Shown piece after piece: positions 20,023 to 28,378 of a DNA stretch of 64,000 bases. The stretch covers positions 62,001-126,000 of the forward strand of contig NZ_JACARO010000015.1 of assembly GCF_013386585.1 (NCBI RefSeq), written 5' to 3'. The position numbers and the translations under genes are program-made. The notes beneath the pieces are model-generated. The model was not told where the DNA came from and made no database searches. It saw only the letters and a list, made by a program, of their open reading frames with translations. The stretch's first letter is position 1. Each line of letters starts with the position of its first letter. Origin of the DNA: Pseudomonas sp. P7548. Its GTDB lineage: Bacteria > Pseudomonadota > Gammaproteobacteria > Pseudomonadales > Pseudomonadaceae.

Positions 20023-20939
20023 ACATGAAGAAGCTCAAGCGCCAGCTGCAACGAATAACACCCGGTGGCCGGCATGTGGTCATCGGGATCCCTTTCCTCT
20101 GGCTATTCCTGTTCTTCATGCTGCCGTTCTTCATCGTCTTGAAGATCAGCTTTGCCGAAGCCGACGTCGCGATCCCGCCTTACACCGAGATCTACACCTT
20201 CGTTGAGCAGAAGCTGCAGTTGGTGCTCAACCTGGCCAACTACGCGATGCTGGGCGACGACGAGTTGTACATCGCCGCCTACCTGGGCTCGCTGAAGATG
20301 GCGTTTTTCAGCACGCTGCTGTGCCTGCTGATCGGCTATCCGATGGCCTACGCCATTGCCAGTGCGCGCAAAGAGATGCAGACCGTGCTGGTGCTGCTGA
20401 TCATGATGCCGACCTGGACCGCGATCCTGATCCGTGTGTATGCGTGGATGGGCATCCTCAGCAACAACGGTTTGCTCAACGGTTTCCTGATGTCCATGGG
20501 GCTGATCAACGAGCCGCTGCAGATCCTCAACACCAACATCGCGGTGTATATCGGCGTGGTCTATTCGTACCTGCCGTTCATGATCCTGCCGCTGTACGCC
20601 AACCTGGTGAAACACGACCAGAGTCTGCTGGAAGCCGCATCCGACCTGGGTTCGAGCACCTTCAACAGCTTCTGGAAAATCACCGTGCCGCTGTCCAAGA
20701 ACGGCATCATCGCCGGCTGCATGCTGGTGTTCATCCCGGTCGTGGGTGAGTTCGTGATTCCCGAGCTGCTCGGCGGCCCGGAAACCCTGATGATCGGTAA
20801 AGTGCTGTGGCAAGAATTCTTCAACAACCGTGACTGGCCGGTGGCGTCTGCCCTGGCGGTGGTGATGCTGGCGATCCTGATCGTGCCGATCATCCTGTTC
20901 AACCGCAGCCAAGCCAAAGAGATGGAGGGCAAGATATGA
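20019..20939 (+). CDS. spuG: Polyamine ABC transporter permease SpuG
   Basis: 306-residue PotH/PotB-type inner-membrane permease with about six transmembrane segments and an EAA-type loop (EAASDLGSSTFNSFWKITVPL). The start at 20019 overlaps the spuF stop (ATGA), giving MNMKKLKRQLQR; the open frame upstream from 19983 lies wholly inside spuF. A second ATG at 20025 is possible. Confidence 0.92.
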   Translation: MNMKKLKRQLQRITPGGRHVVIGIPFLWLFLFFMLPFFIVLKISFAEADVAIPPYTEIYTFVEQKLQLVLNLANYAMLGDDELYIAAYLGSLKMAFFSTLLCLLIGYPMAYAIASARKEMQTVLVLLIMMPTWTAILIRVYAWMGILSNNGLLNGFLMSMGLINEPLQILNTNIAVYIGVVYSYLPFMILPLYANLVKHDQSLLEAASDLGSSTFNSFWKITVPLSKNGIIAGCMLVFIPVVGEFVIPELLGGPETLMIGKVLWQEFFNNRDWPVASALAVVMLAILIVPIILFNRSQAKEMEGKI

Positions 20940-21820
20940 AGCGCGTCAGTTTCTCAAGCTTCATGCTGGTGGCGGGGTTGTTGTTCATCTACCTGCCAAT
21001 GCTGATCCTGGTGATCTACTCGTTCAACGAATCCAAGCTGGTGACCGTGTGGGGCGGTTGGTCGGTGAAGTGGTACGTGGGCCTGCTGGACAACACCCAG
21101 TTGATGGGCTCGGTGGCCCGCTCCCTGGAAATCGCCTGCTACACGGCGGTGGCTGCGGTGGCGCTGGGTACATTGGCGGCCTTCGTGCTGACGCGTATCA
21201 GCCACTTCAAGGGCCGCACGCTGTTCGGCGGCCTGGTGACGGCGCCGTTGGTGATGCCGGAAGTGATCACCGGTCTGTCGCTGTTGCTGCTGTTCGTGGC
21301 CATGGCGCAGATGATCGGTTGGCCCCAGGAACGTGGCATCGTGACTATCTGGATCGCCCACACTACGTTCTGCGCGGCGTATGTGGCGGTGGTGGTGTCG
21401 GCGCGCTTGCGTGAGCTGGACCTGTCGATCGAAGAAGCGGCGATGGACCTGGGTGCGCGGCCGTGGAAGGTGTTCTTCCTGATCACCATCCCGATGATCG
21501 CGCCATCGTTGGCGGCGGGCGGCATGATGTCGTTCGCGCTGTCCCTCGATGACCTGGTACTGGCCAGCTTCGTGTCGGGCCCGGGCTCGACCACCTTGCC
21601 GATGGAAGTGTTCTCGGCGGTGCGCCTGGGGGTTAAACCCGAGATCAACGCCGTGGCCAGCCTCATCCTGCTGGCGGTGTCGCTGGTGACCTTCCTGGTG
21701 TGGTTCTTCAGCCGTCGTGCCGAAGAACACCGCAAGAAAGCCATTCAGCAAGCCATTGAAGAAGCGGCGGCGGACGGCTGGCAACAGCCTGACAAGCGCC
21801 GCGCGCCTGCACCGGTCTAA
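20936..21820 (+). CDS. spuH: Polyamine ABC transporter permease SpuH
   Basis: 294-residue PotI/PotC-type permease, partner of SpuG, with EAA loop EEAAMDLGARPWKVFFLITI. It starts within the spuG stop (ATGA overlap). The C-terminus is a charged tail after the last membrane segment. Last gene of the operon; a REP pair follows. Confidence 0.94.
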   Translation: MKRVSFSSFMLVAGLLFIYLPMLILVIYSFNESKLVTVWGGWSVKWYVGLLDNTQLMGSVARSLEIACYTAVAAVALGTLAAFVLTRISHFKGRTLFGGLVTAPLVMPEVITGLSLLLLFVAMAQMIGWPQERGIVTIWIAHTTFCAAYVAVVVSARLRELDLSIEEAAMDLGARPWKVFFLITIPMIAPSLAAGGMMSFALSLDDLVLASFVSGPGSTTLPMEVFSAVRLGVKPEINAVASLILLAVSLVTFLVWFFSRRAEEHRKKAIQQAIEEAAADGWQQPDKRRAPAPV

Positions 21821-21841
21821 CTGGCACAACGCGGTAAAAAA

Positions 21842-21930
21842 TGTGGGAGCTGGCTTGCCTGCGATAGCAATCTATCAGTGATTGATTGGTTTACTGATAC
21901 ATCGCTATCGCAGGCAAGCCAGCTCCCACA
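21842..21930. repeat. REP pair after spuH
   Basis: 27-bp perfectly complementary arms (21842-21868, 21904-21930) of the GTGGGAGCTGGCTTGCCTGC class, between convergent spuH and the HD-domain gene. Confidence 0.9.
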
Positions 21931-21959
21931 GTGGTTTTGTGGTGTTATAGGGTTGTGTT

Positions 21960-22601
21960 TCAGGCAACCCACGGCGACTTGCGAATCACCTCCACAAAGT
22001 TCATCGGCTTGAACCCTGGCTCCTGATCCACCAGCACATCCGTCTTCACGTTACCAAACGTGGTCTGCGGGCGATGGCGCAAGCCGTCGGCGAATGCGCA
22101 GATGATGCACTCCTTGAACCCTTCACCCCGTGGATGCGCATGCACCACCGCTTCGCGCTGCACGCTGGAAAATGCCGCGTAGTCCATGCCCAGCACGTCC
22201 ATTTCCACGCCCGCCGTCACCAGTGCCACGGTGGGGCGCAAATGCTGCGGCACCCCCGGTGTGGTGTGCAGGGCGATGGACAACCACACCTGTTCGATAT
22301 CGTCATCGCTCAGCCCGTAAGGCTTGAGGAACGCCGCCGCGGCGTTGGCGCCGTCCACTTCGAAACGCTCGTTGTCACTGCGATGGCCTTCGACCAGGCC
22401 CAGGTCGTGGAACATCGCGCCGACGTACAGCAGCTCCGGGTTGTAGGCCAGTTGTTTGCGCTCACCGCTCAAGGCGCCGAACAGGAATACACGGCGGGAG
22501 TGGTGGTACAGCAGGTCCGATTCGACGTCGCGGATGTATTCGGTGGTGGCCTTGGCCAGGGCGCTGTCCGGGATCTGGATGCCGGCGATGGTGGTGCTCA
22601 T
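21960..22601 (-). CDS. HD-domain protein (putative phosphohydrolase)
   Basis: 213 residues with an HD metal-site signature (AMFHDLGLV, His-Asp at 65-66, further histidines near 33-34). Resembles cyanamide-hydratase-like or general HD hydrolases, but substrate cannot be assigned. The ATG at 22601 has GAGGAG at good spacing; a TTG five codons earlier overlaps the Shine-Dalgarno and is rejected. Transcribed alone toward the spu operon; the GlxA-type regulator lies divergently across a REP pair. Confidence 0.85.
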   Translation of the reverse strand: MSTTIAGIQIPDSALAKATTEYIRDVESDLLYHHSRRVFLFGALSGERKQLAYNPELLYVGAMFHDLGLVEGHRSDNERFEVDGANAAAAFLKPYGLSDDDIEQVWLSIALHTTPGVPQHLRPTVALVTAGVEMDVLGMDYAAFSSVQREAVVHAHPRGEGFKECIICAFADGLRHRPQTTFGNVKTDVLVDQEPGFKPMNFVEVIRKSPWVA

Positions 22602-22757
22602 GGTCGTTCTCCTCAAGAAAGCGCCGGGGGTGGCGCCGATGAGTCCAGTCTGGTCGCGCGCCCGCGAAGGGGCTATCGCCGCGAGGGCGCGATCCCGGCC
22701 AACCTGCCGTCATATCGCGCCAGCCTTAATCATCTCTTGAGGCTTGAGCAGATCAAA

Positions 22758-22847
22758 TGTGGGAGCGGGCTTGCTCGCGAATGCGGTATGTCAGTTAATA
22801 CCTGTGGTGACTGAAAAATCGCATTCGCGAGCAAGCCCGCTCCCACA
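22758..22847. repeat. REP pair (GCGGGCTTGCTCGCGAA class)
   Basis: 28-bp complementary arms (22758-22785, 22820-22847) in the 286-bp gap between divergent genes. The left part of the gap holds the HD-gene leader and nothing else recognisable. Confidence 0.9.
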
Positions 22848-22887
22848 GGGGATTTGTGTTTATCCAGCTAGATAAGGTGTGTTGTTC

Positions 22888-23853
22888 ATGGGCAAAACCG
22901 TCGGCATCCTGATCTTCCCCGGCGTCCAGTCACTGGACGTGACCGGCCCCCTGGATGTGTTCTGCGAAGCCAACCGCTTTTTGCCGCCCCAGGATCACTA
23001 CCGGCTGGAAGTGATCGGCTTCGGCCACGGCAGCCTGGCCGCGTCCAATGGTTTGTCGTTGCAGGCCCACCGGCACTACAGCGAAGCCCTGCAGGCCTAC
23101 GACCTATTGCTGGTGGCGGGCGGCCCGCAATTGCCGTTCGAAGATTTCGGTGCCGAATTCGATGATTGGCTGCGCGGCGCCACCGCCCGAGCGCAACGCT
23201 TCGGCTCGATCTGCAACGGCGCCTTCATGCTCGCCCGCGCCGGGCTGCTCGACGGCAAGACTGTGACCACCCACTGGAACGACGCCGCTGACCTGGCGCG
23301 CCTGTGCCCCACGGCCCAGGTCGAGGCCGATCGCCTGTATGTGCAGGACGGCAACCTCTACACCTCGGCGGGGGTCACGGCGGGCATCGACTTGTCGCTG
23401 TATTTGCTGGCCCAGGACCACGGCCCGGAAGTCGCGCTGAGCGTGGCTAAGCGCCTGGTGGTGTTCACCCAGCGTTCGGGCGGGCAGTCGCAGTTCAGCC
23501 CGTTCCTTACGCCTCACGCCGAAACCACCTCGGCGGTGGCACTGGTGCAGTTGTACGTGCTGGCGAACCTGACGGGAGACCTGACCATTGCGGACTTAGC
23601 CAAGGCGGCCAACATGAGTGCGCGCAACTTCTCCCGGGTGTTCGCCCGGGAAGCGCGGATAACGCCGGCCGAGTTCGTCGAGCGGGCGAGGGTGGATGCG
23701 GCGCGGGTGATGCTCGAAAGCAGCCCCGCACCGCTCAAGACCGTGGCCTATCAGTGCGGCTTTCGCGACGCCCAGCACATGCGCAGTGTGTTCAACCGCC
23801 GGCTGGGCGTGACGCCGCAACAGTTTCGGCTCAACTTTGCGGCGCCGGTTTGA
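22888..23853 (+). CDS. GlxA-type AraC-family regulator with DJ-1/PfpI domain
   Basis: 321 residues: an N-terminal DJ-1/PfpI-like domain (residues 5-180; nucleophile-elbow-like GSICNGAFMLA with cysteine 109) and a C-terminal AraC helix-turn-helix (about 215-315; NMSARNFSRVFAREARITPA and YQCGFRDAQHMRSVFNRRLG). Such proteins act as effector-responsive regulators of amine or amino-acid catabolism. Start ATG 22888 chosen over GTG 22879 by ribosome-site spacing. Its 3' end overlaps the convergent CXXC gene by 23 bp. Confidence 0.9.
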   Translation: MGKTVGILIFPGVQSLDVTGPLDVFCEANRFLPPQDHYRLEVIGFGHGSLAASNGLSLQAHRHYSEALQAYDLLLVAGGPQLPFEDFGAEFDDWLRGATARAQRFGSICNGAFMLARAGLLDGKTVTTHWNDAADLARLCPTAQVEADRLYVQDGNLYTSAGVTAGIDLSLYLLAQDHGPEVALSVAKRLVVFTQRSGGQSQFSPFLTPHAETTSAVALVQLYVLANLTGDLTIADLAKAANMSARNFSRVFAREARITPAEFVERARVDAARVMLESSPAPLKTVAYQCGFRDAQHMRSVFNRRLGVTPQQFRLNFAAPV

Positions 23854-24184
23854 GGGTGTCGTAGGCTTCCAGGGCGCGCAGGGAGTAGATGTACGCAGCG
23901 CCGGCGTTCAGCGAGATGGCGGTCGCCAGGGTCGCAGCGACTTCTTCGCGGGTGGCGCCGGCCTTGATTGCCGCATCCGCATGCACACCGATGCAACCGT
24001 CGCAGCGGGTGGTGATGGCCACGGCGATGGAGATCAGCTCACGGGTCTTGGCGTCGAGGACGTTGTTTTCCTCGGCAGCTTCGCCCAGCGCCATGTAGGC
24101 TTTGACCATCTTCGGATTGCTCTTGCCCAGCGCGCCAAAGGCTTTCTTCACGGTAGGCAGCAAGTCGGACCAGTTATTGAACAT
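23831..24184 (-). CDS. Carboxymuconolactone decarboxylase/AhpD-like protein
   Basis: 117 residues of the CMD family with the AhpD-type redox motif CDGC and a following histidine (C61, C64, H68 in RCDGCIGVHAD), implying a thiol peroxidase or disulfide-reductase role rather than decarboxylation. The true start is 24184 (AGGAG eight bases upstream, MFNNWSDLLP); the open frame continues far upstream across the neighbouring gene and is spurious there. Divergent from an AraC gene that probably controls it. Confidence 0.9.
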   Translation of the reverse strand: MFNNWSDLLPTVKKAFGALGKSNPKMVKAYMALGEAAEENNVLDAKTRELISIAVAITTRCDGCIGVHADAAIKAGATREEVAATLATAISLNAGAAYIYSLRALEAYDTLKPAPQS

Positions 24185-24283
24185 TGCGGTAACTCCTGAA
24201 CGGGTTGGGTGTGAAGCCAGTGTGTGCCGTTCGGGGTTGGCGTTATTGTTCAATCCGCTCATCTTTTTGACCGATGTTCGCAA

Positions 24284-25186
24284 ATGAATTCGATCGACAC
24301 CCTTATCGCGCTGGCCAACCTGCGCGGCAGCCTGGACCTGCGGTGCCAGTTCCAGGGCGACTGGGCCATGGACCACGCGCCGGAAGCATTTGGCGTGGCG
24401 CCATACCACATCGTGCTCAGCGGCACCTGCCGGGCCGAGTTGTCGGGCGGCCAGCAGGTGACCCTGGAACCCGGGGATATTCTGTTGATGCCCGGTGGCG
24501 CCACCCACTTGCTGCGCAGCCAGGGCGCACGGACTGCGCCGAAGCCGCCACAGGTGATCGACGGCGGGCTGCTCAAGGTGCATCGCCTGGGCGGCAACCA
24601 GCCGGACATCGATATGCTGTGTGGCTCCTTTCACTACAACCGCCAGTCGTTGCTGTTCGGTGCGCTGCCGGAATACCTGGTGGTGTCCAGCCGCGAGTGG
24701 CAGGGCGATGGGCAACTGGCGGCGTTGATCGCCCTGATGCGCAGTGAAGCGGACGGGCAGCAGCTGGGCGCACGGACTTTTATCGATGCGCTGTCATCGG
24801 CGCTCTTCACCCTCATCCTGCGCACCTGGCTGAACCGCCAGGCGCCGGTCGCCGGCACGTTCGCGCTGTTGGCTGACAAACGCCTGAGCAAGGCCTGGCA
24901 AGCAATGTTGGCCGAGCCTGGGCACGAATGGACCATCGACAATCTGGCGGCGGTGGCAACGATGTCGCGGGCGACCTTCATGCGGGCTTTTGTGAAAGTC
25001 GCGGGTGTCTCGCCGTGGCTGTTGTTGACACAGTTGCGCATGGAGCTGGCGTACAACCTGCTGCGCCAATCGCGCCTGAGCCTGCTGGATATCGCCGCCC
25101 AGGTGGGTTACCAGTCCCAGGCGGCGTTCAGCAAGAAATTCAAGGAGACCTACGGCGAGGCGCCGGGGCGGTTGCGGGCACGATAG
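24284..25186 (+). CDS. AraC-family regulator with cupin sensor domain
   Basis: 300 residues: an N-terminal cupin_6 domain (about 5-190; HIVLSGTCRAELSGGQQVTL, PGDILLMPGGATHLL) and a C-terminal AraC DNA-binding domain (about 200-300; TMSRATFMRAFVKVAGVSPW, VGYQSQAAFSKKFKETYG). In many pseudomonads such regulators are divergent from the CMD/AhpD or alkylhydroperoxidase-like gene they control, as here with 99 bp between starts. ATG 24284 preferred; the upstream frame crosses the intergenic region. Confidence 0.9.
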   Translation: MNSIDTLIALANLRGSLDLRCQFQGDWAMDHAPEAFGVAPYHIVLSGTCRAELSGGQQVTLEPGDILLMPGGATHLLRSQGARTAPKPPQVIDGGLLKVHRLGGNQPDIDMLCGSFHYNRQSLLFGALPEYLVVSSREWQGDGQLAALIALMRSEADGQQLGARTFIDALSSALFTLILRTWLNRQAPVAGTFALLADKRLSKAWQAMLAEPGHEWTIDNLAAVATMSRATFMRAFVKVAGVSPWLLLTQLRMELAYNLLRQSRLSLLDIAAQVGYQSQAAFSKKFKETYGEAPGRLRAR

Positions 25187-25203
25187 TCGCCACAACACAA
25201 ATC

Positions 25204-25299
25204 AAATGTGGGAGCGGGCTTGCTCGCGAATGCGGGGTATCAGTCACCAGAAATATCGACTGCTCCACCGTATTCGCGAGCAAGCCCGCTCCCACATTT
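25204..25299. repeat. REP pair between AraC and acylase genes
   Basis: 28-bp arms (25204-25231, 25272-25299) of the GCGGGCTTGCTCGCGAA class, including AAATGTGGGAGC ends, between convergent genes. Confidence 0.9.
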
Positions 25300-25317
25300 T
25301 GACCCTATTTCAAGTTG

Positions 25318-27672
25318 CTATCGGGCGGGCAGCAATTTCAGGGTGCCGCGCGTATTCGCCGTCACTTCCTCGTCACTGAAATGCGCCTGCTCATACCCGC
25401 CCTCGATGTACGTCTCCGCCTGATCCCCATAATGCGCATCAAACGGCACGCCGCTTTGCCCCACCGGGTTGATGGTGAGGGCGTGGGCCGGGTCGGCGAA
25501 GTCGATCAGGCGGCGGGTCGACGGGCCGTAGGTCACGGGCCACGGCGCCGGGCCGATCATGGCGGATTGGTTGTTGGGTACTTCGTGGGTGCCCGGCGCA
25601 GGGAACGGGCCGACGTTGAACACCTTGTCCAATGGCTTCTGCGTGCCCAGCGGGTGGCCGTGGGTCAGGGTGTGCGCCTTGCCCCATTGCCATTGGCTGG
25701 GGTCATCGCCGAAGGTGGCTTTGAGGTGCGCCAGGCTGTTGTCCCAGGCGAGCTTGACGGTGTCGGCGCGCTTGCCATCCCACCACGGCGAATCCGGCGT
25801 GGCTGCCAGGCGTGGCAGGGCGGCGTCGATCACGCGGGTGCCGAGCAGGGTCTTGAACAGGGCGTCGCCCAGCTTGGGGTGGAAGGCGGCGTCGGTGAGG
25901 TTGAACAGGAACTGGTTGAACAGCGTGGCACTGGTGGAGTCCAGCGGGTAGTCGCCTTTCCAGGCGGCCAGTTGCTCCACCAGCTTGAGCTGCGCCGGGT
26001 CCTTGACCACGTCGCGCAATACCGGCAACAGCGGCGCCAGCAACCGAGGGCCGTAGGCGGTGGTGGTGCCTAGCTGCAGTGCCTGGCTGTTGTTCACGTC
26101 CCACTTCACGCTCTTGTCGCTCAACTGCGCGTTCAACTGTTGGCCACGATCGGGCAGGTTGTAATAGCCCGGAATCTCCATGCCCGTGGGCGAGACCGGC
26201 TGGGCATTGGCCGACACCACATAGCCGCGCGCCGGGTTTTCTTCCTGGGGGTTGGCGCTGAAGGGGTAGAAGCCCAGCTTGTCGGCCTGGGCGGTGCTGC
26301 CGTCGAGGATGAACCCGGCATTGGCACCGGCCGGGCGGATCGGCAACTGCGCCGCCGCCCACCAGCCGATATCGCCCTTGGCGTTCGCCCACACGATGTT
26401 CAGGCCCGGCGCGGACACCTTGGCCGCTGCCGCCCGGGCCTTGGCCAGGGTGTCGGCACGGTTGAGCTGGTAGAACCCTTCGAGGATCGGGTTTTGGGTA
26501 TCGAGGAAGGCCCACCACATGGCAATCGGCGTCTTGCCGGCGTTCTCACCCAGCACGTCATTGACGATCGGGCCGTGGGGCGACTGGCGTAGGGTGATGG
26601 TCACCGGCGCCTGGCCTTTCACGGCAATCTGCTGCTCGCTGGTGGTCATGTTCACCCATTGGTCGTGGTACCAGACCTGGTTGGGGTTGTCCGGGTTGAC
26701 CTTCTCGGCGATCAGGTCGAGGTCATCGTTCTGGAACATGGTCAGGCTCCAACCGAAGTCCAGGTTGTGCCCCAGGAACGCCACCGGCACCAGCGCGTTG
26801 TGATAGCCGTACAACTCAAACCCCGGCGCCGACAGTTGCGCCTCGTACCACACCGACGGCACCGAAAAGCGAATGTGCGGGTCGCCCGCCAGCAACGGCT
26901 TGCCGCTCTTGGTGCGGCTGCCGCTGATGGCCCAGGCGTTGCTGCCTTCGAACTGCGGCAAGCCATTTTCGGCCAGGGCCTGCTCGCTGAGGGAGGCCAG
27001 GGCGCCGAGGTTTTGCCAGTCGCTGGCAGCCAGGTTCAGCGCGCCCTTGGGTTGCCAGTCCAGGTCGAAGACTTTCAGGTAGTCGCTGCCCAGTTGGTCG
27101 CGTACGTAAGTCAGCAGGGGTTCGGTGCGAAACGCGGCGGCAAAGCTGTAGGCCATGTAGCCGGCGACGCTGATGGTGTCTTCAGCGGTAAACGGCCGCT
27201 TGGGGATGCCCAGCACGTCGAACTCCATGGGGCTGGCGTGGCTGTCCTGATACTGGTTGATCCCGTCCAGGTAGGCTTGCAGTGCCTTCCACGCAGGCGA
27301 GTCGTGGTCCAGCTGTTCCACGTAACTCAAGGCGCGTTCGCGAATGCGCAGGCTGCGAAACAGCTTGTCGGTGTCCAGCAGCTTGGGGCCGAGTACTTCA
27401 GCCAGTTCGCCCCGCGCCAGGCGCCGCATGATTTCCATCTGGAACAGGCGGTCCTGGGCGTGCACATAGCCCAGGGCACGGTACAGGTCGGTCTCGTTCT
27501 CGGCGCGGATATGCGGCACGCCCCGGTCGTCGTAGCGCACCGTAACCGAGCCTTGCAGGCCGGCCAGCGTGACCGTGCCCTGGCGGGTGGGTTGCTTGCT
27601 GTACACGTACCAACCGCCCGCGAAGGCGAGCAGCACCACCAGAACCGCGAAAACCTGCAAGACGCGCTTCAT
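25318..27672 (-). CDS. hacB: Penicillin-acylase-family Ntn hydrolase, HacB-like (acyl-homoserine-lactone acylase candidate)
   Basis: 784 residues. The order is a hydrophobic N-terminal segment (about 4-24), an alpha region, and the autocatalytic beta-chain start at serine 244 in EGSNAWAISGS, then the large beta chain (NAGFILDG, RGYVVSANAQPVSPTG). It should cleave amide bonds of acylated substrates after self-processing. In P. aeruginosa the acylase HacB lies just downstream of the spu operon, the same neighbourhood. Lactone specificity is unproven. The start at 27672 is favoured over 27678 because AAGGA overlaps the first ATG. Follows the DUF6436-type gene by 31 bp, probably as an operon. Confidence 0.85.
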   Translation of the reverse strand: MKRVLQVFAVLVVLLAFAGGWYVYSKQPTRQGTVTLAGLQGSVTVRYDDRGVPHIRAENETDLYRALGYVHAQDRLFQMEIMRRLARGELAEVLGPKLLDTDKLFRSLRIRERALSYVEQLDHDSPAWKALQAYLDGINQYQDSHASPMEFDVLGIPKRPFTAEDTISVAGYMAYSFAAAFRTEPLLTYVRDQLGSDYLKVFDLDWQPKGALNLAASDWQNLGALASLSEQALAENGLPQFEGSNAWAISGSRTKSGKPLLAGDPHIRFSVPSVWYEAQLSAPGFELYGYHNALVPVAFLGHNLDFGWSLTMFQNDDLDLIAEKVNPDNPNQVWYHDQWVNMTTSEQQIAVKGQAPVTITLRQSPHGPIVNDVLGENAGKTPIAMWWAFLDTQNPILEGFYQLNRADTLAKARAAAAKVSAPGLNIVWANAKGDIGWWAAAQLPIRPAGANAGFILDGSTAQADKLGFYPFSANPQEENPARGYVVSANAQPVSPTGMEIPGYYNLPDRGQQLNAQLSDKSVKWDVNNSQALQLGTTTAYGPRLLAPLLPVLRDVVKDPAQLKLVEQLAAWKGDYPLDSTSATLFNQFLFNLTDAAFHPKLGDALFKTLLGTRVIDAALPRLAATPDSPWWDGKRADTVKLAWDNSLAHLKATFGDDPSQWQWGKAHTLTHGHPLGTQKPLDKVFNVGPFPAPGTHEVPNNQSAMIGPAPWPVTYGPSTRRLIDFADPAHALTINPVGQSGVPFDAHYGDQAETYIEGGYEQAHFSDEEVTANTRGTLKLLPAR

Positions 27673-27703
27673 GAACATTCCTTACCAAGAGTGAGGGTAA
27701 CGG

Positions 27704-28279
27704 CTACAGATCCTTAGGCCACGAACAATAGCAGCCCACCGCCAGGGTGTGCGTGGCATTCACCTCGCGTCCGGCTTCAAGGGCTTTGAGGATCGGCTCG
27801 ATAAAACTGTTGCTGGAATTGCACGTCAGCCCTTCGCTGTAGGGCCCGAAATACGCGAGCTTGCCGCTGCGGTCCCAGATACCCACGGCGGGGCTGGCGG
27901 GCACCTGGTCGGCGCCGGACAGGACGGTGAGGGTTTTCATCTGGCGCAGGTTGTCGGGCAGCTTGCCGTGGCTGCCGGCTTTTTGCAGGGCATAGAACTG
28001 GACGCCGTGGGGCGCGTATTGCTCGATCAGCTCGCCCAGGTGTTGCTGGTTGCCGACATTGCACGGGCAGGCCGGGTCCCAGAAATGCACCAGGCGAATC
28101 GGACCCGGGCCGCTCAGCTCGGCGGGCAGGCGCAGGGCATCACCGGAAAACACCGCCGTGTGCTCGCTGAAGGCCCGCAGGTAGCGGCCCTGGAACCAGT
28201 CGTAGGCCGCCCACAGCACGCCGGCGCAGATGATCAGGATCAGGCTGGCGAACAAGGCGGTACGGTAAGGCTGTCGCAT
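27704..28279 (-). CDS. Membrane-anchored thioredoxin-fold protein (DUF6436-like)
   Basis: 191 residues: an N-terminal transmembrane segment (about 8-27) and a thioredoxin-like domain with FWDPACPCNVGN, a CPC motif in place of CXXC, and a cysteine-rich tail (VGCYCSWPKDL). Probably periplasmic and redox active; no known substrate. Upstream gene of the acylase and perhaps involved in its maturation, which is only inferred from adjacency. Divergent from the alpha/beta hydrolase. Confidence 0.8.
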   Translation of the reverse strand: MRQPYRTALFASLILIICAGVLWAAYDWFQGRYLRAFSEHTAVFSGDALRLPAELSGPGPIRLVHFWDPACPCNVGNQQHLGELIEQYAPHGVQFYALQKAGSHGKLPDNLRQMKTLTVLSGADQVPASPAVGIWDRSGKLAYFGPYSEGLTCNSSNSFIEPILKALEAGREVNATHTLAVGCYCSWPKDL

Positions 28280-28326
28280 TCAGATCAATCCTCGAAGGTC
28301 GCGTAGCTTGCCATGCTTGTCCTGAC

Positions 28327-28355
28327 AGATGAATATCGCAGCTCGATATTCATCT
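28327..28355. promoter_or_regulatory. 29-bp palindrome between divergent genes
   Basis: Perfect 12-bp arms (28327-28338 and 28344-28355; core GAATATCG, then CGATATTC) around a 5-nt spacer, 48 bp before the DUF6436 start and 24 bp before the chosen hydrolase start. Size and position fit an operator. No T tract follows. Confidence 0.65.
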
Positions 28356-28378
28356 TCGCCGTCAGTCTGGAACCCTTT

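Noticed and set aside
23831-24715. 294-codon reading of the CXXC gene extending upstream
   Set aside because: The added N-terminal part runs antisense to the AraC gene and lacks family similarity; AGGAG and ATG at 24184 mark the real start.
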